64,000 bases of DNA from Flavobacterium resistens (GTDB lineage Bacteria > Bacteroidota > Bacteroidia > Flavobacteriales > Flavobacteriaceae): contig NZ_FXTA01000001.1 of assembly GCF_900182645.1 (NCBI RefSeq), positions 806,001 to 870,000 of the forward strand, read 5' to 3'. Position 1 is the stretch's first letter; the number at the start of each line of letters is the position of its first letter. Position numbers and translations under genes: made by a program. A model generated the notes under the pieces. It did not search any database. It was given only the letters and a program-made list of their open reading frames with translations, and was not told the origin of the DNA. Positions 33,104 to 42,203 of the stretch are shown here, in pieces.

Positions 33104-33372
33104 TGACTGAAAAAGATTTAGATACACGTTTTTCTGAAGCTGTTGAAGCTGCAATGCATATGACTCAGGCATCATTGCCACAAGATGTGCAGTTAAGACT
33201 TTATGCGTATTATAAACAAGCTACTTTTGGAACAGCGGTTTATAATCAATCACAAAATTTTGATTTAAGAGATGCATTCAAAACAAATGCATGGATGCAA
33301 ATAAGTCACATTTCAATTGATGAAGCGAAAGAAAATTATATCGAAATCATTAATTCACTAACATCAAAATAA
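33103..33372 (+). CDS. Acyl-CoA-binding protein
   Basis: The product is 89 residues, the typical ACBP size. The four-helix pattern and the ligand motif 'LRLYAYYKQATFG' (about 27-39), then 'FKTNAWMQISHISIDEAKEN' are conserved. ACBP binds long-chain acyl-CoA in the cytoplasm. It is cotranscribed with cdsA and psd, which use acyl-lipid precursors, so a role in supplying acyl-CoA is plausible. It starts by a TAATG overlap. Confidence 0.9.
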   Translation: MTEKDLDTRFSEAVEAAMHMTQASLPQDVQLRLYAYYKQATFGTAVYNQSQNFDLRDAFKTNAWMQISHISIDEAKENYIEIINSLTSK

Positions 33373-33379
33373 ATTAATT

Positions 33380-34162
33380 ATGAAGGCAAACATTACTCGT
33401 TTTGGCATTTTAGCTTCATTTTTTGTATTATTTTCTTGTAACGACAGTAATAAACTGACTGAAGTTGTTGAGGTTCCTTTGCCAACTAAAGAAGAAAAAA
33501 TTACTATCGGATCTCCTGATGAAGTAACGGTAGCGCCAGGTTCTTTTGGGCTTACAAAACTGCCTTTTTCTTATGATGGATTAGCCCCGGATATTCGTTC
33601 TCTTACTTTAGAAACACATTATTCAAAACATTATGTCACCTATACGAATAATCTAAATAAAGAAATTCTTTCAACCGAGTATGAAAATATGCCGATTGAG
33701 GATATCTTAAAAAAGATGGATCTAAGTAATGCTAAACTTCGTCAAAATGCTGGTGGTTATTACAATCACACTATGTATTTTAACTTACTGACGCAAAAAG
33801 AACAGACCCCAAAAGATACGTTGGCAGGTTCAATTAATAAAGAATTTGGTTCTTTTAACAATCTTACTAATCAGTTTAAAGGTCAAGCCGAAAAACAATT
33901 TGGTTCGGGCTGGGTTTGGTTGGTAGTTGACCTATATGGAAAACTACAAGTAACAACAACAGAGAATCAAGATAACCCTTTAATGAAAAATGCCGTGATT
34001 CGCGGAACTCCAATTTTAGGAATCGATTTATGGGAACATGCTTATTATCTTGATTACCAAAACAGAAAAGGAAGTTATATTGATGCTTTTTACAAACATA
34101 TAAATTGGGAAAAAGCAAACGAAAACTACAAAGAAGCTTTGAAAAAAGTTAAAAAAGTATAA
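33380..34162 (+). CDS. Fe/Mn superoxide dismutase with lipoprotein signal
   Basis: The product is 260 residues. A lipoprotein signal peptide ends at Cys20 (VLFSC), followed by an acidic linker to about 50. The SOD domain has all four metal ligands: His80 (ETHYSKHY), His130 (YYNHTMYF), Asp216 and His220 (GIDLWEHAYY). The enzyme should therefore act on superoxide in the periplasm or at the cell surface, unlike cytoplasmic SODs. Which metal it uses cannot be read. It is the last gene of the cdsA operon, before a terminator. Confidence 0.9.
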   Translation: MKANITRFGILASFFVLFSCNDSNKLTEVVEVPLPTKEEKITIGSPDEVTVAPGSFGLTKLPFSYDGLAPDIRSLTLETHYSKHYVTYTNNLNKEILSTEYENMPIEDILKKMDLSNAKLRQNAGGYYNHTMYFNLLTQKEQTPKDTLAGSINKEFGSFNNLTNQFKGQAEKQFGSGWVWLVVDLYGKLQVTTTENQDNPLMKNAVIRGTPILGIDLWEHAYYLDYQNRKGSYIDAFYKHINWEKANENYKEALKKVKKV

Positions 34163-34168
34163 TTAAAG

Positions 34169-34201
34169 AGCTGATACTAAAATAAGTATCAGCTTTTTTT
34201 T
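34169..34201 (+). terminator. Intrinsic terminator after the SOD gene
   Basis: AGCTGATACT (34169-34178) pairs with AGTATCAGCT (34185-34194), followed by nine T's. Confidence 0.9.
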
Positions 34202-34228
34202 ATAACTTAATGTTCTGATTTAAAGAAC

Positions 34229-35287
34229 ATGAAAGATATTGCCAATCGATTTATCGAAAATCCGCTGCTGTCGCCTACAGATATTCCTCCAAGCAGAGAA
34301 GGATTAGAAATTAGTTGCCTGTTGAATCCTGGCGTATTTCAATTTCAAAATAAAATATGGCTGGCAGTAAGGGTTGCAGAAAGGCCAAAACAAATAGAAA
34401 ACCTCATTTCGTTTCCAATTTTAACTGAAACAGGTACAATTCAAATCATAGAAATCCTAAAAGATCATCCCGAATTAATTGCTAACGATGCCCGTGTTAT
34501 TAATTACCAAGGAATTGATTTTCTGACAACATTATCGCATATTAGATTATTATGCAGTGATGATGGAAAACATTTCTATGAACCGGATGATTATCCGCAT
34601 TTAGTGGGAGAAGGAATTCTCGAAACTTTCGGAATTGAAGATTGCCGTGTTTCTTTTATCGAAGGAAAATATTACCTAACTTTTACCTCAGTGTCAGGAA
34701 ACGGCGTTGGAGTTGGCTTAAGAACAACGACTGATTGGAAAGTTTTTCAAAAACACGGAATGATTTTGCCTCCTCATAATAAAGATTGTGCGATTTTTGA
34801 AGAAAAAATAAACGGGTTATTTTACGCACTACACCGTCCAAGTAGTGTTGATATTGGTGGAAATTATATCTGGATCGCCTCGTCACCTGATGGCATTCAT
34901 TGGGGAAATCACAAATGTATTATCAAGACAAGAAAAGAACTCTGGGACAGTAAACGTGTTGGTGCCGGCGCTGCACCAATAAAAACAGAAAAAGGTTGGC
35001 TGGAAATTTACCACGGAGCCAATGAACATCATCAATATTGCTTAGGAGCTTTTTTAATGGATCTTGAAAATCCTTCAAAAGTAATTTCAAGAACTGAAAA
35101 TCCAATTATGTATCCGAAAACAGATTACGAATTAAGCGGATTTTTTGGAAATGTTGTTTTTACAAATGGTCATATTATCGCGCCAGACGGAGATACTCTA
35201 ACGATTTATTATGGCGCTTCGGATGAATTTGTTTGCGGCGCTCTCTTTTCAATTAAAGAAATACTATCGCTTTTAATAGATATATAA
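34229..35287 (+). CDS. GH130-family glycosidase or phosphorylase
   Basis: The product is 352 residues, the typical GH130 size, with no signal peptide. Five-bladed beta-propeller features include 'IWLAVRVAERPKQIENLISF', 'GIEDCRVSFIEGKYYLTFTS' with the conserved catalytic Asp of GH130, and 'DSKRVGAGAAPIKTEKGWLE' followed by IYHGANE. Many members phosphorolyse beta-1,4- or beta-1,2-mannosides in the cytoplasm. Product specificity cannot be assigned. It stands alone, with a bidirectional terminator shared with the GH13 gene. Confidence 0.85.
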   Translation: MKDIANRFIENPLLSPTDIPPSREGLEISCLLNPGVFQFQNKIWLAVRVAERPKQIENLISFPILTETGTIQIIEILKDHPELIANDARVINYQGIDFLTTLSHIRLLCSDDGKHFYEPDDYPHLVGEGILETFGIEDCRVSFIEGKYYLTFTSVSGNGVGVGLRTTTDWKVFQKHGMILPPHNKDCAIFEEKINGLFYALHRPSSVDIGGNYIWIASSPDGIHWGNHKCIIKTRKELWDSKRVGAGAAPIKTEKGWLEIYHGANEHHQYCLGAFLMDLENPSKVISRTENPIMYPKTDYELSGFFGNVVFTNGHIIAPDGDTLTIYYGASDEFVCGALFSIKEILSLLIDI

Positions 35288-35289
35288 AA

Positions 35290-35330
35290 AAAACTGGTTT
35301 AGAAATTAACCCATTCTAAACCAGTTTTTT
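35290..35330. terminator. Bidirectional terminator between GH130 and GH13 genes
   Basis: AAAACTGGTTTAGAA (35290-35304) and TTCTAAACCAGTTTT (35314-35328) form a 15-bp perfect stem with a 9-nt loop. It lies between convergent genes. Confidence 0.9.
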
Positions 35331-35345
35331 ATTTAAATTTTTAAA

Positions 35346-37214
35346 TTAATTTACTTCATAAATAAATGATTCCGAAGGCCCTATTTTTACTAGCGCTGTT
35401 CCTTCTCCATTTTTTACGGTAAAATACGTTTTGCTTTTTGAATATAATTTATCTACCAGTACATAAGAACCGTCTTTCAATTTCCATTTTGAAATAACAT
35501 CAGCTGGAACTTTTAACTCAAATTCACTTGTTTTTTCTGAAGAAAAATTAGTAACAACAATCAGTTTTTGTTTTTCAGACCAACGAACATACGAGTAAAT
35601 CAATTCGCCATAACTATTATTTTGACGGTTTACAGATTGTATTTCCTGAAAACTTCCCATCAAAGCCGAACTTTTAATCGAAAAATTTAAAAGTCTTTTA
35701 TAAAAATCGCGCAAGCTTTTCTCTGAATCAGATAATTTCCCTCCATCAAATTTTCCGTCGTTCATCCATTTTTGATGATTGGGAACTCCAATATAATCAA
35801 AAATCGAAGTTCTGGAACGCTTTCCAAACCCAGCGTCCTCATTTCCGGCCTCTCCTACTTCTTGTCCAAAATAAATCATCGTTGGTGAAGTGCTAATCGT
35901 TGCCGAAACAACCATTAAAGGTTTTCCGCGTTCTGGAGTTCCTGCAAATTCAGGACTTGATAAACGCTGTTCATCGTGATTATCCAAAAAATGAAGCATA
36001 TGATGTTCAATATCTGACATTCTATTTTGAATATCTGACAAACCATCTGGCGACGATTTTCCTCGAATTACATCTTTTAATTTATCATACGTTTCTACTT
36101 TATCATATAAATAATCCATTTTTCCTAAACGAATATAATTTCGATATTCGTTCGGATTATAAACTTCAGCCAATAAAAAAGCATCCGGATTTTTCATTTT
36201 GATCGCAGAATTCATATAACTCCAAAATTCATACGGAACCATTTCGGCCATATCATAACGAAAACCATCTACACCTTTTGCCGTCCAATACAAAGCAATA
36301 TCTCTGAACTTTTTCCATGAATTTGGTACATCTTTGTCTTGCCAAAAAGCAAAATGTTCTTGATACGATTTTTGATCATATCCTGCTGGAAGTTCAGGAA
36401 AATCTTTCGAGCCATCTGGACGAACACCATAATTTACTTTTACAGTTTCATACCAATCGTTTTGGTCTGGTCTTGCTTTTCGGGAGCCATTTCCTGTCCA
36501 TTTTGCCGGATTTTCTAAAAATTTCCCATCAATAAGCGGATTTTTTTCTCCGTTTAAAGGAACATCGTTATCTGGAATTTCAAAAGGAGAATTTGGAATA
36601 TAATAGAAATTATTATCTCTTTTATATTCAACGGTAACATCATCATCAGCACCGAAATCACGCACGCCTTCTGGATTGTTTTTTCCTTCATATTTTCTGG
36701 CAATATGATTTGGAACAATATCAATAATCAATTTCAAGCCTGCTTTATGCGTGCGCGAAATTAAAGCTTCAAATTCCTGCAATCTGTTTGCCGGATTTTC
36801 TGCCAAATCTGGATTTACATTATAATAATCTTTTACTGCATAAGGAGAACCGGCACGTCCTTTAACCACTTCTGGGTCATCATTAGAAATTCCGAAAGCA
36901 GTGTAATCACGAACCAATGCATGATGCGGAACGCCTGTGTACCAAATATAAGTTACTCCTAAATCCTTTATTTCATGAAGCGCTTTATCTGTAAAATCAT
37001 TAAACTTTCCAACGCCATTTTCTTCAATTGTCCCCCATGGTTTGTTTGTCGTATTTTTATTTCCAAACAAACGTGTAAAAACTTGATAAACCACAACTTT
37101 ATTCGTTGGAGCATTTTCTTCTTTTGACGTACTCATTTTTAAATCTTTTGTTTTGCATGCCGAAAAAAGCACACTTGCTGCCATTCCTGCAACAAAAATT
37201 CGTTTATTTATCAT
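35346..37214 (-). CDS. GH13 alpha-amylase family lipoprotein
   Basis: The ATG at 37214 gives 622 residues and puts a lipoprotein signal at the start (MINKRIFVAGMAASVLFSAC, Cys20); the longer ORF to 37421 adds 69 residues without family similarity. The GH13 barrel is complete: 'DIVPNHIARKY', 'GVDGFRYDMAE' (nucleophile Asp), 'AFLLAEVYNP' (acid Glu) and 'FLDNHDEQR' (third Asp). The lipid anchor suggests the periplasm or cell surface, as with SusG-like amylases, but no SusC/D pair is next to it. It probably acts on alpha-glucans. Confidence 0.88.
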   Translation of the reverse strand: MINKRIFVAGMAASVLFSACKTKDLKMSTSKEENAPTNKVVVYQVFTRLFGNKNTTNKPWGTIEENGVGKFNDFTDKALHEIKDLGVTYIWYTGVPHHALVRDYTAFGISNDDPEVVKGRAGSPYAVKDYYNVNPDLAENPANRLQEFEALISRTHKAGLKLIIDIVPNHIARKYEGKNNPEGVRDFGADDDVTVEYKRDNNFYYIPNSPFEIPDNDVPLNGEKNPLIDGKFLENPAKWTGNGSRKARPDQNDWYETVKVNYGVRPDGSKDFPELPAGYDQKSYQEHFAFWQDKDVPNSWKKFRDIALYWTAKGVDGFRYDMAEMVPYEFWSYMNSAIKMKNPDAFLLAEVYNPNEYRNYIRLGKMDYLYDKVETYDKLKDVIRGKSSPDGLSDIQNRMSDIEHHMLHFLDNHDEQRLSSPEFAGTPERGKPLMVVSATISTSPTMIYFGQEVGEAGNEDAGFGKRSRTSIFDYIGVPNHQKWMNDGKFDGGKLSDSEKSLRDFYKRLLNFSIKSSALMGSFQEIQSVNRQNNSYGELIYSYVRWSEKQKLIVVTNFSSEKTSEFELKVPADVISKWKLKDGSYVLVDKLYSKSKTYFTVKNGEGTALVKIGPSESFIYEVN

Positions 37215-37462
37215 ATTCTTTATATAATCAGGCTTTTTTGAGATTTCAGAATAAATTTGGCTTCTAAAACCATTTACTAAATTTAGTCTAATTTTTAAAA
37301 CTGAAATAAAAGTGATTTCAAATTGTTTTAAAATCACGGAAAAATAGTTTACTACAACGTGAGAGTTTGATGTTTTGTTGATAAAATTTAAAGATTCAGA
37401 ATTCCAGAATAAGGAAGACACAAAAACTCTTAAATAGCATTAAAAATGCAATAAAAAATCAA

Positions 37463-37502
37463 TTTTAAACTTTAAAACTTTTCCCCTTTGTACCTCTGAA
37501 CC
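37463..37502. repeat. Degenerate 8-nt tandem repeat array
   Basis: Five units of period 8 are visible: TTTTAAAC, TTTAAAAC, TTTTCCCC, TTTGTACC, TCTGAACC. It lies in the gene-free stretch 37215-37576, which otherwise holds the upstream regions of the divergent GH13 and OstA-like genes. Confidence 0.5.
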
Positions 37503-37552
37503 TAAAAATATAAATTAATCCTAATAACAATCTAAGGTTGTATCCTTTTTCA

Positions 37553-37560
37553 TAAATTTG
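37553..37560 (+). promoter_or_regulatory. -7 box of the OstA-like gene
   Basis: TAAATTTG matches TAnnTTTG. Transcription would start about 10 nt before the TTG start codon at 37577, giving a very short leader. No TTTG stands at the usual -33 distance. Confidence 0.5.
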
Positions 37561-37576
37561 ACAAAAATTTAATCAA

Positions 37577-39256
37577 TTGAAGAAATCACTCTTTTTCATA
37601 TCTTTTTGTCTGATGTTCTTAACTGCGCAATTTGGTTTTGCACAGGCATCAAAAAATAAGCCGGGAACTAAAAAAATAATTATCGAGAACGCTGACTTTT
37701 CTGATGTCAACCAGGAAATAGCGCCAGATGCGGTTTTATTAACTGGAAATGTAAAAATAAATCACGACGGAGTAGTTTTAACTTGTAATAAGGCTTATTT
37801 TTTTCAAAAAGAAAATTACTTAAAAGCTTTTGGAAATGTACAATTGGTGCAAGGTGACACTTTATATCTGAACAGTAAATATGCTGAATATAACGGAAAT
37901 TTTAAGAAAGCTTTTGCAACGGGAGATGCAGTAATGACTTCGCCAGATGCAACTTTACAAACTGATACTATTAATTTTGATCGAAATGTTCAACAGGTTT
38001 TTTACAACACCAAAGGGACAATCGTCAATAAAGACAATACTTTAGTAAGCAAATCAGGGCGTTATTTTGTTGCAGAGAAAAAGTTTCAGTTTTTGACTGA
38101 GGTAACAATTACAAACCCTAAATATGTTATTAAATCCAATCATTTGGATTATTACAGTAATTCCGGACATACTTATTTACTTGGTCCTTCGACAATCACA
38201 AGCAAGGCCAATTATATTTATACTGAAAAAGGTTTTTATGATACCAAAAAGAACCTTGCGCACTTCCTTCGAAAATCATACATAAAATACGATGACCGAC
38301 GCATTGAAGGCGATAGTTTGTATTATAACCGAAATACCGAATTTGCATCGGCGACGCGAAATGTAAAAATAACCGATTCCATAAATCGCGGTATCGTAAA
38401 AGGTCATTATGCTGAGATTTTCAAATTGAAAGATTCAATGTTTGTGACCAAAAGAGCTGTAGCAGTGAATTTTGTTGAAAATGATTCAGTTTACATTCAT
38501 GGACAAAAGTTAATGGTGACTGGAAAAGAAGGCGAAAGAATTTTGAGAGCATTCAAAAATGTCCGTTTTTATAAAACCGATATGAGCGGTAAATGCGATT
38601 CTATTCATTCGAACTCAAAAACAGCATTGACAAAATTGATTGGAAATCCGATTTTATGGAGTGGAGAAAGCCAGATAACAGGCGATGTTATGCATTTAAT
38701 TGGCGACAACAACACAAAAAAAATAGATTCTTTAAAAGTGCTCAATAATACTTTCCTGATTTCTAAAGATACATTAGGCACCGGATACAATCAAGTAAAA
38801 GGGCTTAACTTATTTGGAAAATTTAAAGACGGAAAACTTCATGATGTAGATATAGTCAAAAATACCGAAGTTATTTATTACAGCCGAAATGAGCAAAACG
38901 AGCTTGTTGGAATTGATAAAAGTGTCAGCAGTAAAATCAATCTGATTTTAGAAGACAATCAAATTGAAACACTTACACTGTTTAACAATGTGGACGGTGA
39001 TTTATACCCAGAGGCCGACTTGCCCGAAAATGCTCGTAAACTAAGAGGAATGCGTTGGCGTGGTGACGAACGTATTAAATCCAAAGACGATATTTTTACC
39101 GCCGAAGATAATGAACTGAATGAAAAATTAATTCAGGAAGGAAAAGATCAGGAAGAAAAAGATAAAAATGTCCCAATGAAAGTCAGGAAAGAGACTTTGA
39201 ATTATGACAAGAAAAAACCGACTGTAAAGACAGAGGCAAAACCTAAGAAAAAATAA
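37577..39256 (+). CDS. OstA/LptA-like lipopolysaccharide transport protein, TTG start
   Basis: The product is 559 residues. The start is a TTG, since an in-frame TGA at 37559 precedes it and the next ATG would remove the signal peptide (MKKSLFFISFCLMFLTAQFG, ending FAQA). The mature part has OstA/LptA jelly-roll repeats: 'APDAVLLTGNVKINHDGVVL', 'KAYFFQKENYLKAFGNVQLV', then 'GDTLYLNSKYAEYNGNFKKA'. The Lys-rich C-terminus follows an Asp/Glu-rich stretch. LptA-type proteins bridge LPS across the periplasm. It has no LptC or ABC partner next to it. Confidence 0.82.
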   Translation: MKKSLFFISFCLMFLTAQFGFAQASKNKPGTKKIIIENADFSDVNQEIAPDAVLLTGNVKINHDGVVLTCNKAYFFQKENYLKAFGNVQLVQGDTLYLNSKYAEYNGNFKKAFATGDAVMTSPDATLQTDTINFDRNVQQVFYNTKGTIVNKDNTLVSKSGRYFVAEKKFQFLTEVTITNPKYVIKSNHLDYYSNSGHTYLLGPSTITSKANYIYTEKGFYDTKKNLAHFLRKSYIKYDDRRIEGDSLYYNRNTEFASATRNVKITDSINRGIVKGHYAEIFKLKDSMFVTKRAVAVNFVENDSVYIHGQKLMVTGKEGERILRAFKNVRFYKTDMSGKCDSIHSNSKTALTKLIGNPILWSGESQITGDVMHLIGDNNTKKIDSLKVLNNTFLISKDTLGTGYNQVKGLNLFGKFKDGKLHDVDIVKNTEVIYYSRNEQNELVGIDKSVSSKINLILEDNQIETLTLFNNVDGDLYPEADLPENARKLRGMRWRGDERIKSKDDIFTAEDNELNEKLIQEGKDQEEKDKNVPMKVRKETLNYDKKKPTVKTEAKPKKK

Positions 39257-39310
39257 TTTTCACTCGCAATTTTCAGTTTACAAAACTTAACCTAAGCCTA
39301 AAATTAAAAC

Positions 39311-39346
39311 CTTAGAACCTTAGTACCTTTGCTACTTAGCACCTTA
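39311..39346. repeat. Degenerate 8-nt tandem repeat array containing a -7-like box
   Basis: Units of period 8: CTTAGAAC, CTTAGTAC, CTTTGCTA, CTTAGCAC, CTTA. TACCTTTG at 39324-39331, formed across a unit border, fits the TAnnTTTG promoter box and lies 20 nt before the aminotransferase start at 39352. Confidence 0.7.
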
Positions 39347-39351
39347 AAAAA

Positions 39352-40545
39352 ATGAATCCAGATTTTATAAAATATCAGGCACAAACTTCTCCTTATCCTT
39401 TAGGAATGGAAGTTTCTCACGCCATTGGCTCTTATATTTACGACACAAACGATAAAAAATATTTAGATTTTGTTGCAGGCGTTTCTGCCTGTACACTAGG
39501 ACATCAGCATCCGCGTGTAAATCAAGCGATAAAAGATCAGTTGGACAAATATTCGCACGTAATGGTTTATGGCGAATATTCGCAAAGTCCGGCTGTACAA
39601 TATTGTAAATTAATGGCTTCGCTCCTTCCCGAATCGTTAAACAAAACGTATTTGGTAAATTCAGGTACAGAAGCTATCGAAGGAGCCTTAAAATTAGCAA
39701 AAAGAACCACAGGACGCAGTCAATTGATTTCTTGTCATAATGCTTATCACGGAAACACAATGGGTTCAATGAGCGTTATGGGATTTGAAGAACGCAAACA
39801 AGCCTTTAGACCTTTATTGCCAGATGTTGATTTTGTAACTTTCAACAATGAAGAAGATTTACAAAAAATAACCACCAGAACTGCAGCAATTCTGTTAGAA
39901 ACCATTCAGGGAGGTGCTGGATTTATTCAGCCTCATGATAATTATCTGCAAAAAGTCCGCAAACGCTGTGATGAAGTTGGCGCATTAATGATTGTGGACG
40001 AAATTCAGCCTGGTTTTGGAAGAACAGGAAAACTTTTTGGTTTTCAAAACTATGATGTTGTTCCAGATATTGTCGTAATGGGAAAAGGTATGGGTGGCGG
40101 AATGCCTGTAGGAGCTTTTACAGCATCAGCAGAAAAAATGGATCTTTTAACCGAAAATCCTAAACTCGGTCATATTACTACTTTCGGAGGTCATCCTGTC
40201 ATTGCGTCAGCCTGTTTAGCCACTTTGCAGGAATTAACTGAAACAAATTTAATGGCAGAAACGCTGGAGAAGGAAAAATTGTTCAGATCACTTTTGGTAC
40301 ATCCTTTGATTACAGAAGTAAGAGGAAAAGGATTAATGTTGGCAGCTATGACAGAATCGGCTGAAATTACCAACGAAGTCATTTTAAATTGTCAGGACAA
40401 AGGACTGATTTTATTTTGGCTTTTATTCGAAGGATGTGCAATTAGAATTACGCCTCCTTTAACTATTTCTGAAGATGAAATCAGAGAAGGCTGTTCAATA
40501 ATACTGGCAGTTATGGACGAAATTTTAAAAAAGAATAACAAATAA
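39352..40545 (+). CDS. Class III aminotransferase (acetylornithine aminotransferase-like)
   Basis: The product is 397 residues, typical length. PLP-binding elements: NSGTEAIEGALKLAK (103-117), 'HNAYHGNTMGSMSVMG' (129-144), Asp216 in VDEIQPGFGRTG and the Schiff-base Lys245 in MGKGMGGGMP. Family members move an amino group from ornithine, 4-aminobutyrate or similar omega-amino substrates to 2-oxoglutarate. There are no arginine or GABA genes beside it, so the substrate stays open. The 8-nt repeat array directly upstream holds a -7-like box. Confidence 0.88.
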   Translation: MNPDFIKYQAQTSPYPLGMEVSHAIGSYIYDTNDKKYLDFVAGVSACTLGHQHPRVNQAIKDQLDKYSHVMVYGEYSQSPAVQYCKLMASLLPESLNKTYLVNSGTEAIEGALKLAKRTTGRSQLISCHNAYHGNTMGSMSVMGFEERKQAFRPLLPDVDFVTFNNEEDLQKITTRTAAILLETIQGGAGFIQPHDNYLQKVRKRCDEVGALMIVDEIQPGFGRTGKLFGFQNYDVVPDIVVMGKGMGGGMPVGAFTASAEKMDLLTENPKLGHITTFGGHPVIASACLATLQELTETNLMAETLEKEKLFRSLLVHPLITEVRGKGLMLAAMTESAEITNEVILNCQDKGLILFWLLFEGCAIRITPPLTISEDEIREGCSIILAVMDEILKKNNK

Positions 40546-40806
40546 AATTTTATTCGTTTTTTTGCTTTTGTTAATCGACACAGAATATTAAACAACAGAT
40601 TTACAATCTATTAAAATCGAGATTGCAATCTAAAAAATAATTAAAACGAAGCTAATCCCTTAAGAACAAAGGAGATTTCTTCCCAAAATAGAATAAAAAA
40701 CACCATATTTTGTTAATTAAATTGTTCAAAACAATTAATTCTCTTTCCTTACAACAATTATATGGTTGCCTAAATTTATAACAGGCTAATTTCAAATAGA
40801 GAAAGT

Positions 40807-42201
40807 ATGCAATTAAGCAACGAAGAAGAAGATTATAACCTATCCCTATCTAAATTTGAGTCGATGTTAAAAACTAACAAAGTACTCTTTTTTGATTCTG
40901 AAGAATTCGAAGAAATTATTCTTCATTATTTAGACATAGGTAAGGCTAATTTAGCAAAAAAGGCCTTAAAACTTGCATTAGATCAGCATCCAAAATCTAC
41001 AGGCTTAAAATTAGTACAAGTAGAAATGCTGGTTTACGACGATAAACTCGACATCGCTGAAAAGCTTTTAAACGAGTTGTATGCAATTGAACCCAACAAC
41101 GAGGAAATTTATATCCAGAAAGCTAATATTTGTTCCAAAAGAGATCAACACGAAAAAGCCGTAGAATTACTTAAAATTGCCCTGCAATATACAGATGACT
41201 ATGCTGATGTGTACAACTTGATTGGAATGGAATATCTTTTTATGGATAATCTTGAGATGGCTAAAGACAGCTTCATCAAATGTCTTGAAGAAGACTTAGA
41301 AGATCAATCGGCTTTATATAACGTAGTTTACTGTTTTGAATTTTTAGATCAAAATCAGGAAGCTATCATTTATCTTAACGAATACATCAACAGAAATCCG
41401 TATAGCGAAATTGCCTGGCATCAGCTGGGACGCCTTCATTATGGCATAAAAGAATACGAAGCTGCCATTCGAGCTTTTGATTATGCCACACTGATTGATG
41501 ACGAATTTTTAGGTGCGTTTATGGAAAAAGCAAAAGCTTACGAACGCCTTAAAAAATACAATGAAGCAATTGAAAGCTACAATCGTACAATCGAGTTAGA
41601 TGATGCGACTTCATATGCATTATTGCGTATTGGTAAATGTTATGAAAAACTTGGAAATGCTATAAAAGCACTTCAATACTATAATCAGACCGTTCATGAA
41701 GATCCGCTTTTAGACAAAGGCTGGATTGCCATTACCGATTTTTATGTTCGCCAGAAAAACTTTCAAAAAGCTTTATTTTTTGTAAACAAAGCATTGGCAA
41801 TCGACAATCAAAATCGTTTGTATTGGAAACGTTACGCAACGATTAACAAACAAATGAACTTTTTTGAAGAAGCTGAATTTGGATACAGAAAAGCCGTGGA
41901 ATTTGGAGATTATGCTTTAGACACCTGGTTATTTTGGGTTGATATTCTTCAGTTTTTAGGTGAATTTGAAAGCGCTATTCAGACTTTATTGCAAGCAACT
42001 GAATATTTTCCTGAAGAAAACGAAATCGAATATCGTTTGGCAGGACTGTATTTCATGATTCAGGACAATACAAAAGCAAAATTTCATTTAAGCAATGGCT
42101 TGCGATTAAACTTTGATAATTATATTTTGATCGAAGATTTATTTCCGGTTGTCTGGTCGAAAAAAATGGTTAAAAATTATATTGAAAAACATAAGAAATA
42201 A
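40807..42201 (+). CDS. TPR-repeat protein
   Basis: The product is 464 residues, all helical, with about ten tetratricopeptide repeats of 34 residues, e.g. 'NEEIYIQKANICSKRDQHEK' followed by AVELLKIALQ, and 'GAFMEKAKAYERLKKYNEAI'. There is no signal peptide, so it is cytoplasmic, probably a protein-interaction scaffold. aroE starts 2 nt after its stop, an arrangement that suggests one operon. The 261 nt upstream show only an A/T-rich promoter region (TAAATTTA at 40771-40778). Confidence 0.85.
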   Translation: MQLSNEEEDYNLSLSKFESMLKTNKVLFFDSEEFEEIILHYLDIGKANLAKKALKLALDQHPKSTGLKLVQVEMLVYDDKLDIAEKLLNELYAIEPNNEEIYIQKANICSKRDQHEKAVELLKIALQYTDDYADVYNLIGMEYLFMDNLEMAKDSFIKCLEEDLEDQSALYNVVYCFEFLDQNQEAIIYLNEYINRNPYSEIAWHQLGRLHYGIKEYEAAIRAFDYATLIDDEFLGAFMEKAKAYERLKKYNEAIESYNRTIELDDATSYALLRIGKCYEKLGNAIKALQYYNQTVHEDPLLDKGWIAITDFYVRQKNFQKALFFVNKALAIDNQNRLYWKRYATINKQMNFFEEAEFGYRKAVEFGDYALDTWLFWVDILQFLGEFESAIQTLLQATEYFPEENEIEYRLAGLYFMIQDNTKAKFHLSNGLRLNFDNYILIEDLFPVVWSKKMVKNYIEKHKK

Positions 42202-42203
42202 GA

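Noticed and set aside
37215..37421. N-terminal extension of the GH13 protein.
   Set aside because: The lipoprotein signal begins at the Met encoded at 37214; the extension has low-complexity residues unlike exported proteins.
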